From: Yoonia sp. BS5-3
GTDB taxonomy: Bacteria; Pseudomonadota; Alphaproteobacteria; Rhodobacterales; Rhodobacteraceae
Assembly: GCF_038069655.2 (NCBI RefSeq)
Contig: NZ_CP150951.2
Span: forward strand, 620,001 to 684,000
DNA: 64,000 bases
Direction of reading: 5' to 3'
Shown here: positions 44,040 through 54,235 of the stretch, piece after piece
How positions within the stretch are numbered: position 1 is the stretch's first letter
Layout: each line of letters opens with the position of its first letter
The notes under the pieces: generated by a model
The model's database searches: none
What the model saw: only the letters and a program-made list of their open reading frames with translations
What the model was told of the DNA's origin: nothing
Position numbers and translations under genes: made by a program

Positions 44040-44911
44040 CGCGTCGGCACCGGCTCATCCCCGCGATAATCATAGAAGCCACGCTGGGTTTTACGGCCCA
44101 GCCAACCGGCCTCGACATATTTGGTCAGCAGTGGGCAAGGGCGGTATTTGGTATCCGCCAAGCCGTCATGCAGCACGTTCATAATAGCCAGACAGGTATC
44201 CAGCCCGATGAAATCAGCCAAGGCCAGCGGGCCCATCGGATGGTTCGCACCCAGCTTAAGTGACGTATCAATCGACTGCACCGAACCCACGCCTTCATAA
44301 AGGGTGTAGATCGCCTCGTTGATCATCGGCATCAGGATCCGGTTCACGATAAAGGCGGGGAAATCCTCGGCCGTTGCAGATGTTTTGCCCAAACGTTCAA
44401 CAACGCCATGGCAGGCTTTGAACGTGGCCTCGTCCGTCGCAATGCCGCGGATCAATTCGACCAGCTGCATGATCGGCACTGGGTTCATGAAATGAAACCC
44501 CATGAATTTTTCAGGGCGATCAGTTCGCGAGGCCAGACGGGTGATGGAAATTGATGAAGTATTCGAGGTCAGGATTGTATCCGGTTTCAGATGCGGAACC
44601 AGTTCCTCAAAGATAGCGGTTTTGATCTTTTCACGCTCGGTCGCAGCTTCGATGATAAGATCAGTCCGCCCTAAATCCGTCAGCGTCTGCGTTGTTGCAA
44701 TACGGCGCATAGCCTCAGATTTGTCGGCTTCGGTGATTTGCTCTTTCTTGACCTGACGTTCAAGATTGCGGTCGATCAGTTTGACAGCCGTCTCTAACGC
44801 GTCGGCGCTGATATCGGTCATCAGAACATCATATCCGGCAGCGGCAAAGACATGTGCAATCCCATTGCCCATTTGCCCGGCGCCCACAATTCCCACACGC
44901 GCGATTGTCAT
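44036..44911 (-). CDS. 3-hydroxybutyryl-CoA dehydrogenase
   Basis: The 291-residue enzyme oxidises 3-hydroxyacyl-CoA with NAD. It has a Rossmann motif VGIVGAGQMGNGIAHVFA, the catalytic histidine in GFHFMNPVPIMQLVE, and HPMGPLALADFIGLDTCLAIM near the C-terminus. It probably supports butyrate/polyhydroxybutyrate metabolism; etfAB nearby fit fatty-acid oxidation. Start ATG 44911 follows AAGGGGAAAAAGT. Confidence 0.95.
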   Translation of the reverse strand: MTIARVGIVGAGQMGNGIAHVFAAAGYDVLMTDISADALETAVKLIDRNLERQVKKEQITEADKSEAMRRIATTQTLTDLGRTDLIIEAATEREKIKTAIFEELVPHLKPDTILTSNTSSISITRLASRTDRPEKFMGFHFMNPVPIMQLVELIRGIATDEATFKACHGVVERLGKTSATAEDFPAFIVNRILMPMINEAIYTLYEGVGSVQSIDTSLKLGANHPMGPLALADFIGLDTCLAIMNVLHDGLADTKYRPCPLLTKYVEAGWLGRKTQRGFYDYRGDEPVPTR

Positions 44912-45070
44912 ACTTTTTCCCCTTTGATCTTTGCGCAGCATAGGCCTGCGCAGGGGGCAGCTTCAAGTCGCAGGAACGTCGAAAAATTTAGACGAATGCC
45001 ATCGTTAGCGAATTCGCAAATGATTTCGACGAATCTGCCATTGCGCGCTGAAATGCAAAAGGTGGGATCT

Positions 45071-45916
45071 ATGAAACAAGAAGCAATCGAAACGGGCGAT
45101 CTGTCCTATTCTCCATGTCGCTATGGGGCTTCGCGAATGCTGTTTCGAGGGCCGCGGCGGCGGCTAGACCGACCTTATATGGCTTTTATCGGCGGCACTG
45201 AAACCTATGGCAAATTCATCGAAAAACCATTTCCGGTACTGGTCGAAAAGGCCATGCGCCAGACTTGCGTCAATTTCGGCTGTGTGAACGGCGGTATTGA
45301 TGTTTTTGTTAATGATCCGACGATCATGGAAATTTGCAATGGGGCGGATATCACAGTTGTCCAGGTGATGGGCGCAAATAACCTGTCGAACAGGTTCTAT
45401 TCCGTCCACCCGCGGCGCAATGACAGATTCTTAAAGGCCTCAACCGTGCTGCAGGCGATTTATCATGATGTTGATTTCTCACAGTTCTCATTCACCCGCC
45501 ACATGTTGGGCGATTTGCATGCAAAGTCGCTAGAACGGTTTGATACGGTGGTGGAGGAGCTTCGGCAGGCCTGGGTCGCACGCATGCGCAACATGCTTGG
45601 CCAAATCGGGCCACGGTCTATCTTGCTTTGGTTTTCGGAGGAGGAAATGAACGACTTGCATTGGTCCGAACGGGCCGGCCAATTGCAATCAGACCCGTTG
45701 TTTATCACCGCATCAATGATCGACGAATTACGCCCTTTGGTGATGGATGTCGTTCAGGCAAACCCATCGGCGGAATCTTTGGGCGAAGGCACCGCAGGGA
45801 TGTTCTTTCCCCCCTCGCAAGAGGCTGCAGCGAGTGAAATGTTGGGCGCCGCCTGCCATGTGGATGCAAGTGCGGCCTTGATCCCATCGATTCGCGAAAA
45901 CCTTTATTCGCTCTAA
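45071..45916 (+). CDS. DUF6473 family protein
   Basis: The 281-residue product has [20 protein letters not shown] (20 residues), [36 protein letters not shown], and [15 protein letters not shown]. The pattern agrees with DUF6473, a family common in Rhodobacterales whose members often lie near glycan or sulfotransferase genes; function unknown. Start ATG 45071 follows AGGTGGGATCT. The HPRRNDRF and FTRHML motifs are likely active-site candidates. Confidence 0.8.
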   Translation: MKQEAIETGDLSYSPCRYGASRMLFRGPRRRLDRPYMAFIGGTETYGKFIEKPFPVLVEKAMRQTCVNFGCVNGGIDVFVNDPTIMEICNGADITVVQVMGANNLSNRFYSVHPRRNDRFLKASTVLQAIYHDVDFSQFSFTRHMLGDLHAKSLERFDTVVEELRQAWVARMRNMLGQIGPRSILLWFSEEEMNDLHWSERAGQLQSDPLFITASMIDELRPLVMDVVQANPSAESLGEGTAGMFFPPSQEAAASEMLGAACHVDASAALIPSIRENLYSL

Positions 45917-45951
45917 CGAATAAGGCCCGCACGAAATGCGGGCCTTCGTTC
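45915..45951. terminator. Bidirectional terminator between the DUF6473 gene and etfA
   Basis: AAGGCCCGCA (45922-45931) and TGCGGGCCTT (45937-45946) form a 10-bp stem with a 5-nt CGAAA loop, further extended by AACGAA/TTCGTT. It serves both converging genes. Confidence 0.85.
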
Positions 45952-45968
45952 AAAAGATGCGTATCAGA

Positions 45969-46895
45969 TCAGAGCTTACCTGTCAGCTCCGGAACCGCAT
46001 CAAACAGATCAGCAACCAGACCAAAATCTGCCACCTGGAAAATCGGGGCTTCTTCGTCTTTGTTGATCGCCACGATGATCTTACTGTCTTTCATGCCCGC
46101 AAGGTGCTGGATTGCACCGGAAATCCCGACTGCGACGTAAAGATCAGGCGCAACAACCTTACCGGTTTGGCCAACTTGCCAGTCATTGGGGGCATAACCG
46201 CTATCGACCGCAGCGCGCGACGCGCCAACAGCGGCGTTCAGCTTATCTGCCAGCTTTTCGATCAGGGCGAAGTCTTCTTCCGACCCTACGCCGCGCCCGC
46301 CAGAGACGACAACACCTGCCGATGTCAGTTCGGGTCGGTCGGATTCGGCAACTTTGTCTTCGACCCATTCGGACAGGCCTGGATCACCAGCCGCGCCAAT
46401 GGCTTCAACCGCAGCAGAGCCACCCATACCAGCAGCGTCAAAACCAGCGGTACGGACAGTCAGCACTTTTTTGCCATCCGCTGATTTCACGGTTTGAATA
46501 GCGTTGCCCGCATAGATCGGACGCTCAAAGGTGTCCGCATCAACAACTTTGGTCACCTCAGAGACGATCATCACATCAAGTAAAGCCGCCACGCGGGGCA
46601 TCACATTCTTGGCGTCTGTTGTCCCAGGGGCGGCGATATGCGTGTAATCACCAGCAAGCGAGACAATCAAATCTGCGGTCGGCTCGGCCAAACGGTGACC
46701 GAGGGCCGCATCTTCGGCACATAGTACCTTTGCGACACCATCAATCTTGGCCGCTTCATCCGCAGCAGCCTTGGCGGACGCGCCGGCGCAAAGCACAGTC
46801 ACATCGCCCAGCGCTGCCACGGCACTGACAGCTTTTGCTGTCGCATCAACCGACAGGGCACCGTCGCTTACTTCACCAATCAGAAGAACAGCCAT
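45969..46895 (-). CDS. etfA: Electron transfer flavoprotein subunit alpha
   Basis: EtfA binds FAD and passes electrons from acyl-CoA dehydrogenases to ETF-quinone oxidoreductase. The 308-residue product has the alpha signature [10 protein letters not shown] and the FAD-binding C-terminal region [20 protein letters not shown]. Its start codon overlaps the end of etfB by one base. Confidence 0.96.
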   Translation of the reverse strand: MAVLLIGEVSDGALSVDATAKAVSAVAALGDVTVLCAGASAKAAADEAAKIDGVAKVLCAEDAALGHRLAEPTADLIVSLAGDYTHIAAPGTTDAKNVMPRVAALLDVMIVSEVTKVVDADTFERPIYAGNAIQTVKSADGKKVLTVRTAGFDAAGMGGSAAVEAIGAAGDPGLSEWVEDKVAESDRPELTSAGVVVSGGRGVGSEEDFALIEKLADKLNAAVGASRAAVDSGYAPNDWQVGQTGKVVAPDLYVAVGISGAIQHLAGMKDSKIIVAINKDEEAPIFQVADFGLVADLFDAVPELTGKL

Positions 46896-47653
46896 TACAC
46901 AGCCCCCGCTTCTTTAAGTTTCTCGACCAGTTCATCCACTGAGCCAACGATAATCCCAGCCTTGCGGCTTTCAGGTTCGGACGTACCGACCACACTAAGG
47001 CGCGGTGTGAAATCAACGCCGTAATCTGCCGGTGTCTTTTCGTCCAAAGGCTTTTTCTTGGCCTTCATGATGTTGGGCAAGGATGCATAACGCGGCTCAT
47101 TCAAGCGCAGATCAACAGAGATAATGGTCGGCATCTTGACCTTGATGGTTTGCAAACCGCCATCAACCTCGCGGGTGACTGTGGCGCTGTCACCATCCAG
47201 ATCGACCTCGGACGCGAATGTGGCCTGCGACCAACCCAGCAATGCCGATAGCATTTGGCCGGTAGCATTCATGTCATTGTCGATGGCTTGCTTGCCGCAC
47301 AACACCAGCTGCGGATCTTCTTCCTTGACGATAGCAGCCAAGATTTTTGCCACGGCCAAAGGTTCGATATCCGTATGCACATCATCTGCCGCAACGACCA
47401 AAATGGCGCGGTCCGCACCCATGGCGAGCGCAGTACGCAATGTTTCCTGAGCCTGTTTGACACCAATCGAAACGGCAATAACCTCTTCCACCTTACCTGC
47501 TTCACGCAGGCGAATGGCCTCTTCGACGGCAATCTCGTCGAACGGGTTCATGGACATTTTGACATTAGCGAGATCAACACCGGAGCCATCCGCTTTCACG
47601 CGGACCTTCACGTTGTAGTCGATCACGCGCTTGACGGGTACGAGGACCTTCAT
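46895..47653 (-). CDS. etfB: Electron transfer flavoprotein subunit beta
   Basis: EtfB pairs with EtfA and holds AMP. The 252-residue product starts [20 protein letters not shown] and has VEEAIRLRE and [26 protein letters not shown], the beta-subunit signature region. The following 287-bp gap to the binding-protein gene holds its promoter region. Confidence 0.96.
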   Translation of the reverse strand: MKVLVPVKRVIDYNVKVRVKADGSGVDLANVKMSMNPFDEIAVEEAIRLREAGKVEEVIAVSIGVKQAQETLRTALAMGADRAILVVAADDVHTDIEPLAVAKILAAIVKEEDPQLVLCGKQAIDNDMNATGQMLSALLGWSQATFASEVDLDGDSATVTREVDGGLQTIKVKMPTIISVDLRLNEPRYASLPNIMKAKKKPLDEKTPADYGVDFTPRLSVVGTSEPESRKAGIIVGSVDELVEKLKEAGAV

Positions 47654-47940
47654 CTGCGTTTCTCTCCCAAGAAATTGATATTTTCCGTTCTCCTGCCGTT
47701 GTTAGCGCGGGTGATGGAATGAAAACAGTGCAAAATCGACGCGCATGGGTCTGCGGACGCCACGTTCCGGACGTGCACGTCAATTCAGCGTTACAAACCG
47801 GGCTGTCTTCTAAGGGTCACGGCCCAGCGGTAGAACGTCGCAATGGGCGCATCAAAAACCGGTGACCCGCCAAACCCGGCTTGACAGGCCCCCATCAATT
47901 GACCTGACTAAGGGCGGTGCAACATTGGGGGACTTCGAAG

Positions 47941-49791
47941 ATGATCAGAAATCGCGCTGCGGCGCTAGCGCTTTGCGCATTTGCCGGGCCCGGAATGGCC
48001 GATGTCACAATCAGTCACGGTTATGCTGTGTTCGGAGACCTTAAATATGGCCCCGATTTCACCCATTTCGATTATGCCAACCCCGATGCGCCCCAGGGCG
48101 GAACGATGGCCCAGCGCCAGCTTTACGGCACGCCCACTTTCAACAGCATGAATATCTTCATCATCAAAGGCGATCCGGCCTCTGAGATCAGCCATCACGT
48201 CTATGACAGCCTGATGGCACGCGCCTATGACGAGCCGGACGCGCTTTATGGGTTGATTGCCGAAACAATCGAATACCCCGACGATCTGTCATATGTGACG
48301 TTCAACATGCGCCCCGAGGCCCGGTTTCACGACGATGAACCCATCACCGCCCAAGACGTCATCTTTACGATCAACGCACTGAAAACCGATGGGCATCCCT
48401 ATTATCGCAACCTGCTTGCCGATGTGACGGAGATGACCGCAGAGACCGACCACCGGGTCCGCATCGCGTTGGCCCCCGGAGCTGGAAACGCCTTTATCGG
48501 CAGTCTGGCGCAGCTTGCGATCCTGCCCGCCCATTTCTACGATAATGTCCCTTTCGACGATACATGGATGGATACGCCCATCGGCTCTGGCCCCTATCTG
48601 GTTGAGACCGTCGATGCCCCGCGCAGCATCACATTTTGCAAAGACCCCGATTATTGGGCTGCCGATCTGCCGGTCAACGCGGGCCGAAATAATTTCGAAT
48701 GCTACGCCTATGAATATTTCGTCGATGACACCGTCGGGCTGGAAGCATTTGCAGCCGGTGAATACGCGATGCGGGTTGAGTATCGGTCATCCTCATGGGC
48801 GACGGGATATAATTTCCCGGCTGCACAAAGCGGCTGGGTCAAACAGATCATGATCCCCGATGCCCAGCCAGGGAACGCGTACGGCATTTGGATCAACATG
48901 CGCAAGCCAGCCCTGCAAGACGCCCGAGTCCGCCTGGCCCTGCAATATGCGTTCAATTTCGAATGGACGAATGAGACGCTGTTTTACCAGACCTATGATC
49001 AATCCGACAGTTTCTTTGAAAACACCGATATGCAAGCCGAAGGCATCCCCGAAGGCGCAGAGCTGGCGCTCTTGGAAGAGTTTCGCGATCAACTGCCACC
49101 CGAGATTTTCACCCAGCCCGCCTTTGTACCCTATGCGGGCGGCCCTAACCCGCGTGATCGCAGCGGATTGCGTGAAGCATCGCGCCTGCTGGACGAAGCA
49201 GGGTGGATAGCAGGTGATGACGGGATGCGCCGAAATGCAGCGGGCGAAGTATTAACCCTGCGCCTGCCCGATGACAGCCGCGGTCTGGAACGAGTCATCG
49301 TGCCCTTTATCGAGAACCTGAAAAGCATCGGCATCGACGCCGAATTTGAGTTTCTCGACCCCAGCACCATGAGCGAGCGGCGCCAAACCTATGACTTTGA
49401 TCTAAACGCGGCCGCATGGCAGGTCTCGGTCACGCCCGGCGCGGATCTACGGGCCTTTTATGGCGCAGCGGCCGCAGCCGCCGAGGGCAGCAATAATCTA
49501 AGCGGAATCGCAGACCCCGTCGTTGACGCATTGATCGAACGCGCAACCGAGGCCGAAACGCGCGAAGACCTGGTCATCACCATCCGGGCGCTCGACCGTG
49601 TGCTGCGGTCCAAGAATATCTGGATCAGCGGCTGGACCTTGGCGGCGCACCGGGTTGCGATCTGGGACATCTTCGGCATGCCCGACCGGCCCGCCCCATA
49701 TGATTTCAACCGGGGCGTGGATTTCTGGTGGTTTGATCAAGGCAAATATGATGCGCTGGTCGCAGCCGGCGCGCTAGAGGACAAATTCTAG
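47941..49791 (+). CDS. YejA-type extracellular solute-binding protein (family 5), orphan
   Basis: The 616-residue product has a signal peptide (NRAAALALCAFAGPGMADV) and the SBP family-5 pattern: GDLKYGPDFTHFDYANPDAPQGG, TFNMRPEARFHDDEPITAQD. The length and the GAGNAFIGSLAQLAILP and HFYDN regions fit YejA-type peptide-binding proteins. No permease or ATPase genes accompany it, so it must work with a transporter encoded elsewhere. Start ATG 47941 follows GGGGGACTTCGAAG. Confidence 0.88.
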   Translation: MIRNRAAALALCAFAGPGMADVTISHGYAVFGDLKYGPDFTHFDYANPDAPQGGTMAQRQLYGTPTFNSMNIFIIKGDPASEISHHVYDSLMARAYDEPDALYGLIAETIEYPDDLSYVTFNMRPEARFHDDEPITAQDVIFTINALKTDGHPYYRNLLADVTEMTAETDHRVRIALAPGAGNAFIGSLAQLAILPAHFYDNVPFDDTWMDTPIGSGPYLVETVDAPRSITFCKDPDYWAADLPVNAGRNNFECYAYEYFVDDTVGLEAFAAGEYAMRVEYRSSSWATGYNFPAAQSGWVKQIMIPDAQPGNAYGIWINMRKPALQDARVRLALQYAFNFEWTNETLFYQTYDQSDSFFENTDMQAEGIPEGAELALLEEFRDQLPPEIFTQPAFVPYAGGPNPRDRSGLREASRLLDEAGWIAGDDGMRRNAAGEVLTLRLPDDSRGLERVIVPFIENLKSIGIDAEFEFLDPSTMSERRQTYDFDLNAAAWQVSVTPGADLRAFYGAAAAAAEGSNNLSGIADPVVDALIERATEAETREDLVITIRALDRVLRSKNIWISGWTLAAHRVAIWDIFGMPDRPAPYDFNRGVDFWWFDQGKYDALVAAGALEDKF

Positions 49792-49830
49792 AGCCCCGTC
49801 CGCTGCAAAATGGCGGGCTAGGCTTCGCCC

Positions 49831-50403
49831 TTAGCGGTTGGCGCCCGGCACCCAAAGTACATCGCGCTTGCCATTCTCATTCGCAATTCGCGAAGCCTGA
49901 AAGAACCAGTCCGACAGACGGTTCAGATATTTCACCGCCGCTGGATTGACTGCCTCCATCGTGGCCAGTTCAACCGAAAGCCGCTCGGCCCGACGTGAAA
50001 TCGTCCGGCAGAGATGCAGATGGGCCGCCAATGGCGAGCCACCTGGCAAAATGAAGCTACGCAAAGGCTCAACCTGTTTAGTCATCGCATCAATCTGGGT
50101 TTCCAGACGCGTGACTTGCGTATCGGCCATGCGCAAAACGGGATATTCGGCCTCGGCGTCTTTTTCCATATCTGGGCGGCACAGATCGGCGCCGAGATCG
50201 AATAGATCATTCTGGATCATAGCCAATTGGGCGTCCATTTCATCTGTCGCATGCAGGCGCGCAAGACCAACGGTCGCGTTGGTTTCATCTACCGTTCCAT
50301 AGGCATTCACACGCAGCGCATGTTTGGCCACGCGCGCGCCATTGCCTAGCGCCGTTTCCCCCGCGTCACCGGTTTTGGTGTAAATCTTGTTCAAAACGAC
50401 CAT
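49831..50403 (-). CDS. Cob(I)yrinic acid a,c-diamide adenosyltransferase (PduO type)
   Basis: The enzyme adds the 5'-deoxyadenosyl group to cobalamin. The 190-residue product has the PduO start MVVLNKIYTKTGDAGETALGNG and, further on, YLNRLSDWFFQASRIAN and RRAERLSVEL. It is translated just after the small membrane protein gene upstream (3-bp gap), so they likely form an operon. Confidence 0.94.
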   Translation of the reverse strand: MVVLNKIYTKTGDAGETALGNGARVAKHALRVNAYGTVDETNATVGLARLHATDEMDAQLAMIQNDLFDLGADLCRPDMEKDAEAEYPVLRMADTQVTRLETQIDAMTKQVEPLRSFILPGGSPLAAHLHLCRTISRRAERLSVELATMEAVNPAAVKYLNRLSDWFFQASRIANENGKRDVLWVPGANR

Positions 50404-50406
50404 GCT

Positions 50407-50613
50407 CTATCCCCCGTTGCCACGCAAAACGACAAAAAGCACGATCATCACAACTGCAAATAACTGCGCACCGATCCGCCAGCGCATGATCTTATTGGCA
50501 TATTTGCGATTGAACGCGCCGCCTTTGCCGAAGGTGCCAATCCCTGCCATCAAGATCACCAACACCGCAGCGACCGATAGCAGCATGAACCAAAAAAGCG
50601 GGTCGTTTGTCAT
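50407..50613 (-). CDS. Twin-transmembrane HIG1-domain protein
   Basis: The 68-residue product has two hydrophobic helices (FWFMLLSVAAVLVILMAGIG and GAQLFAVVMIVLFVVLRG) joined by KGGAFNRKYANKIMRWRI, the HIG1 signature. HIG1 proteins associate with cytochrome oxidase complexes. It lies directly upstream of the adenosyltransferase gene. Confidence 0.88.
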   Translation of the reverse strand: MTNDPLFWFMLLSVAAVLVILMAGIGTFGKGGAFNRKYANKIMRWRIGAQLFAVVMIVLFVVLRGNGG

Positions 50614-50677
50614 CTATTACGGTCCTTCAATTATCCGCCCTTGGCCATGTAGCAGCCATGGTGGCGAAGGAAAGCCC

Positions 50678-51505
50678 CTACGCTTTCAATATCACCTTAT
50701 CCAGCAAACGCGTGGAAAGGATCCGGCGCAAGAACCCCATCAAATACGTAGGTGTGGTCACATAATAGCGCGGTTTCGGCCGGGAAGAGGTCAGCGCATG
50801 CAGCAGCTTTTTGGTGACTGCCTCAGCGGGTAATTCAAACTGATCTGGACCACGATCCTCATAAAGGCGGCCCATGACCTCTTGATACTCATCCTTTCGG
50901 GCCGAGCCTTTCCAATCGATCCATTTTTCGAAATGCGGGATTGCATTTTGGCGAATTTTCGACGTGACCGGCCCCGGTTCGATCAAGATCACCTTGATCG
51001 GCGTATTGGCCATCTCAACCCGAAGCACATCCGTCAGCCCCTCAAGCGCGAATTTGGTTGAGACGTAAGCCCCGCGCCATTTCATCGCGACAAACCCCAA
51101 AACGGATGAGCAATTAATGATCCGCCCATGCCCCTGCGTGCGCATAACCGGGATGACCAGCCGGGTCAGTTCATGCCAACCAAAAAGATTGGTTTCAAAA
51201 ATGGCCCGCAGCGCGTCGGTGGGCAGATCTTCAACTGCGCCGGGGCAGGCATAGGCCCCATTATTGTAAAGCGCATCAAGTGTTCCGCCAGTGGCCTCGA
51301 GCACCTCAGCCAGTCCGTTTACGATCGTATCCGCATCCGCATAGTCTATCAGCGGGCTTTCAAACCCTTCCGATTGCAAACGCGCGCAGTCTTCGGCCTT
51401 GCGGCAGCTGGCAAACACACGCCATCCGGCATTGCGCAGCCCATAGGCAGCATCAAGGCCAATGCCCGAAGATGCGCCCGTGATAAGGATTGATTTCTGG
51501 GTCAT
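50678..51505 (-). CDS. Short-chain dehydrogenase/reductase family protein
   Basis: The 275-residue product has an NAD(P) motif ITGASSGIGLDAAYGL, NNGAYACPGAVEDL (NNAG-like) and the catalytic YVSTK. It is of the classical SDR type; the substrate is not known. Start ATG 51505 is chosen after an in-frame ATG five codons upstream. Confidence 0.85.
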   Translation of the reverse strand: MTQKSILITGASSGIGLDAAYGLRNAGWRVFASCRKAEDCARLQSEGFESPLIDYADADTIVNGLAEVLEATGGTLDALYNNGAYACPGAVEDLPTDALRAIFETNLFGWHELTRLVIPVMRTQGHGRIINCSSVLGFVAMKWRGAYVSTKFALEGLTDVLRVEMANTPIKVILIEPGPVTSKIRQNAIPHFEKWIDWKGSARKDEYQEVMGRLYEDRGPDQFELPAEAVTKKLLHALTSSRPKPRYYVTTPTYLMGFLRRILSTRLLDKVILKA

Positions 51506-51550
51506 AGGCCCTGTCTGCACCGCATCCGGCGATCACGCAAGTCGTGGACG

Positions 51551-52012
51551 CTATAGGTCAACCTTATCCGGCAAGCCTTCGCCATTGTTCCACCAGCGAT
51601 TGGGATTACCGCTTTTGGGATCATAGGCAGCGCGGCTCGCCCAGTCTTCGCGCAGGAATATCACCGGCTCTTCATAGTGATGCGCACCGATGAGCGCGTC
51701 CATCACTCGTTCAAGTATTTCCACCTGACGCGGGATAGAGATTTTCAGTTCAACCATCGGATAAGTTTCTGTGGCCCCGGCGGCAAAATCTTTAACATGT
51801 GTTGTCGTGGTCGATCCGGTCTGTGGTTGTGCGGTTTCCTTGCCTATTGCCGAAACGCTCGCATTTCGCTGGTAGCGCCCATAGCTGAGCGAATAGACCT
51901 GCATGACAGCATCAAGAAGTCTGTCAACATCCCGCGGAAGCGTCTGAATCTCCAAGGTCCAAACGGGTTCAAGCCGACCTGAAGCCGCCTGATATTCTGA
52001 TAACCCTGCCAT
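51551..52012 (-). CDS. CutA/NIF3-like (PII-fold) domain protein
   Basis: The 153-residue product has a C-terminal domain with YPMVELKISIPRQVEILERV and ALIGAHHYEEPVIFLRED. The H-YEEP pattern resembles the PII-like domains of CutA and NIF3-type proteins (HPYEEPA). A Ser/Thr-rich insertion (ETAQPQTGSTTTTHVK) precedes it. Function unknown; metal or nucleotide sensing is possible. Start ATG 52012 follows AAGGGTGA; TTG 52048 is an alternative. Confidence 0.6.
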   Translation of the reverse strand: MAGLSEYQAASGRLEPVWTLEIQTLPRDVDRLLDAVMQVYSLSYGRYQRNASVSAIGKETAQPQTGSTTTTHVKDFAAGATETYPMVELKISIPRQVEILERVMDALIGAHHYEEPVIFLREDWASRAAYDPKSGNPNRWWNNGEGLPDKVDL

Positions 52013-52060
52013 CTGTCTGTCACCCTTCCAAACCCCTGGCGTTACCAATTGCGCCGCAGC

Positions 52061-52513
52061 CTATGCCTTGAACGGTGCCATCCCCGCCCGTGCCAGTTCA
52101 TCTGCCCGTTCGTTTTCGGGATGACCGGCGTGACCCTTAACCCATTCCCAGCTTACATCATGACGCCCCACGGCCGCATCTAATCTGCGCCATAGGTCTT
52201 CATTCTTGACCGGCTTTTTCGCTGCCGTCTTCCAGCCGCGCTTTTTCCAGCCATGGATCCAGGATGTAATCCCATCTTTGACGTAAGAACTGTCAGTCAC
52301 AATGGTCAGCGCTGTTGGTCGCTTAAGCGTTTCAAGCGCGGTGATCGCGGCCAGCAATTCCATGCGGTTATTCGTTGTATCAGGCTCGCCGCCCTTTAGC
52401 GCGCGTTCTTTGAGAACCTGATCACCGTCGCGGGCAATCAGCAAGGCGCCCCAGCCGCCCGGGCCGGGGTTTCCCGAACAAGCACCATCCGTATACGCAA
52501 AAAGTTCAGGCAT
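52061..52513 (-). CDS. rnhA: Ribonuclease HI
   Basis: RNase HI degrades RNA of RNA-DNA hybrids. The 150-residue product has catalytic Asp in [20 protein letters not shown], Glu in [14 protein letters not shown], Asp in [11 protein letters not shown], and the C-terminal [19 protein letters not shown]. Its start codon overlaps the end of the methyltransferase gene upstream by 8 bp. Confidence 0.96.
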   Translation of the reverse strand: MPELFAYTDGACSGNPGPGGWGALLIARDGDQVLKERALKGGEPDTTNNRMELLAAITALETLKRPTALTIVTDSSYVKDGITSWIHGWKKRGWKTAAKKPVKNEDLWRRLDAAVGRHDVSWEWVKGHAGHPENERADELARAGMAPFKA

Positions 52514-53108
52514 CAGGGTCTTTCCAGCCGCGCATCAAGACAAACGGATCAAGTGTCCCCGCCATCCCTTTTTCACGGCCCTCTTGGGTAAAGGTGATTT
52601 CAAAACCAGCCGCCTGCAACAGGCCAGTCAGCTCCGCGACACCCACATAGGTGTAAAGCCGATCAATGTCATCCCGATGCGTGCCGGTCCCGGTTTTCAT
52701 GCCGATATGAAGAATACCGCCAGGCACCAGTGCTTTGTGGATCGCCACAAGATAGCGGGGGAATTCGGCACGGGGCGCATGTAAAAGGCTGAAATTGGCC
52801 CAAACACCCGCATAGCGCGCCACCCCGCTGATATCATCAAAGGTCCCCAGGCGCGCATTGATGTCATAGGTTTCATTGGCCAGATCAACCATGGCCTGGG
52901 CTGCATCAACCGGATCAGGCAACAGCCCGGCAGCGCGCATATGGGCAGACGCCGCCGCCGGCCCGCAGCCCAAATCCAGCACAGCGCCCCCTTTCGGGAT
53001 CAGATCAATGAACGCCTGCAAACTAGCATCGGGGCCGTCTGTATTCACCAGCTTGATGTAATCGGCCGCCTTGGCGTTGTAGGTCGCGATTGTCTTTGGA
53101 TCAGCCAT
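52506..53108 (-). CDS. Class I SAM-dependent methyltransferase
   Basis: The 200-residue product has motif [19 protein letters not shown] and a post-I acidic region ([12 protein letters not shown]). The fold is that of small-molecule methyltransferases. It begins right after the DUF3429 stop codon. Substrate unknown. Confidence 0.87.
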   Translation of the reverse strand: MADPKTIATYNAKAADYIKLVNTDGPDASLQAFIDLIPKGGAVLDLGCGPAAASAHMRAAGLLPDPVDAAQAMVDLANETYDINARLGTFDDISGVARYAGVWANFSLLHAPRAEFPRYLVAIHKALVPGGILHIGMKTGTGTHRDDIDRLYTYVGVAELTGLLQAAGFEITFTQEGREKGMAGTLDPFVLMRGWKDPDA

Positions 53109-53558
53109 TTAGAAGACCGCCGGAAGCAAACAAAGCACGACAATTGTTGTCAGCAACACCCGCAAGTGCATCCACCATCGCGGGGCGAGGCCGAAGCTCC
53201 AGAAATGCCAATCAAGCAGCAAAAGCCCCAAAAAGCCCGCGATCAAGTTCATTGCGGCCGCGGTCGGTCCGCCGCCGACCATGAAGAAAACCCAAAGGGC
53301 AGGGATGACCGACAGAACATAACCGGCATGGGCCACCCGCCCTTCGGCCTTGGTCGCAAAGCCCCACAGCACGCCCGACATGAACGCCAGGATTACCGTG
53401 CCGTAGGACAAACCAACAAAGGGGCCGACAAAACGCCCACCCAGCTGTTGCAGCGCCCATTCACCCAGCCCAGGGATCAACATGGTCAACGCGCCCCAGA
53501 CAAAAGGGGTCAACCCGGCCAAGCCAAGGGCGAGGGGAATGAAGGGAATGGCTTTCAT
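53109..53558 (-). CDS. DUF3429 membrane protein
   Basis: The 149-residue product has four to five hydrophobic segments and DUF3429 motifs: LGLAGLTPFVWGAL near the N-terminus and SYGTVILAFMSGVLWGFA. Function is unknown. Start ATG 53558 overlaps the stop codon of the LysE-type gene (ATGA). Confidence 0.85.
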   Translation of the reverse strand: MKAIPFIPLALGLAGLTPFVWGALTMLIPGLGEWALQQLGGRFVGPFVGLSYGTVILAFMSGVLWGFATKAEGRVAHAGYVLSVIPALWVFFMVGGGPTAAAMNLIAGFLGLLLLDWHFWSFGLAPRWWMHLRVLLTTIVVLCLLPAVF

Positions 53559-54181
53559 GCTTTTTCGAAGGCCAGACGCAGGCCAAGTGCAGCAAAAATT
53601 CCGGCAAAGGACCGGTTCAACCATTGCATGATACGGGCGCTGCGCAATAAGCGGGCCCGGGCGAAGGCGGCAAAGACGCCGTAAAGCACGAAGATCACGA
53701 ATGTCAGCGCCATGAACACCGCCCCGAGCAAGATCATCTCGGATGTAACAGTGCCTGGGTTGCCACTGAGAAACGGCGGTAAAAGCGCCAGAAAGAAAAT
53801 CGACAGTTTTGGGTTCAGCACATTAATCAGCGCGCCGCGTTGCGCGATTTTGATCATCGATTGAGGCACAGCATCAGGTCTAACGGCTAGCAGCCCATCG
53901 GATTTCAGCGCTTGCCAGGCCAGATAGAGCAGATAGGCCACGCCCGCGAATTTCACGACCTGGAAAAGCAGCGCACTGGTATGCAGCACCGCAGCAAGCC
54001 CCAGCGTTGCCGCAGCCAAATGCGGCACAATCCCCAATGTGCACCCAGCAGCAGCCGCAATGGCAGCGCGCCTGCCCTGCCCCAACCCAAGCGCGAGGGT
54101 GTAAATCACGCCCGTGCCTGGCGCTATACAGACCACAAAGGCGGTTAGAAGAAACTGCAAACTGATCATAGGCGCGATCAT
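53555..54181 (-). CDS. LysE family translocator
   Basis: The 208-residue product has the LysE start LLTAFVVCIAPGTGVIYTLALGLGQG and a central LLPPFLSGNPG. Six membrane segments. It likely exports an amino acid or related compound. ATG 54169 (MISLQFLL) is an alternative start. First gene of a run with DUF3429, methyltransferase and rnhA. Confidence 0.86.
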   Translation of the reverse strand: MIAPMISLQFLLTAFVVCIAPGTGVIYTLALGLGQGRRAAIAAAAGCTLGIVPHLAAATLGLAAVLHTSALLFQVVKFAGVAYLLYLAWQALKSDGLLAVRPDAVPQSMIKIAQRGALINVLNPKLSIFFLALLPPFLSGNPGTVTSEMILLGAVFMALTFVIFVLYGVFAAFARARLLRSARIMQWLNRSFAGIFAALGLRLAFEKA

Positions 54182-54235
54182 CGACCAAGGAATGGCGGCT
54201 GTCCACCGCCATTCTTGTGCCAGGGCTTTCCCGGG

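Noticed and set aside
47700-47708. TGTTAGCGC upstream of etfB
   Set aside because: A single half-site like those before pckA, but without a second half or repeat; too little to call an operator.
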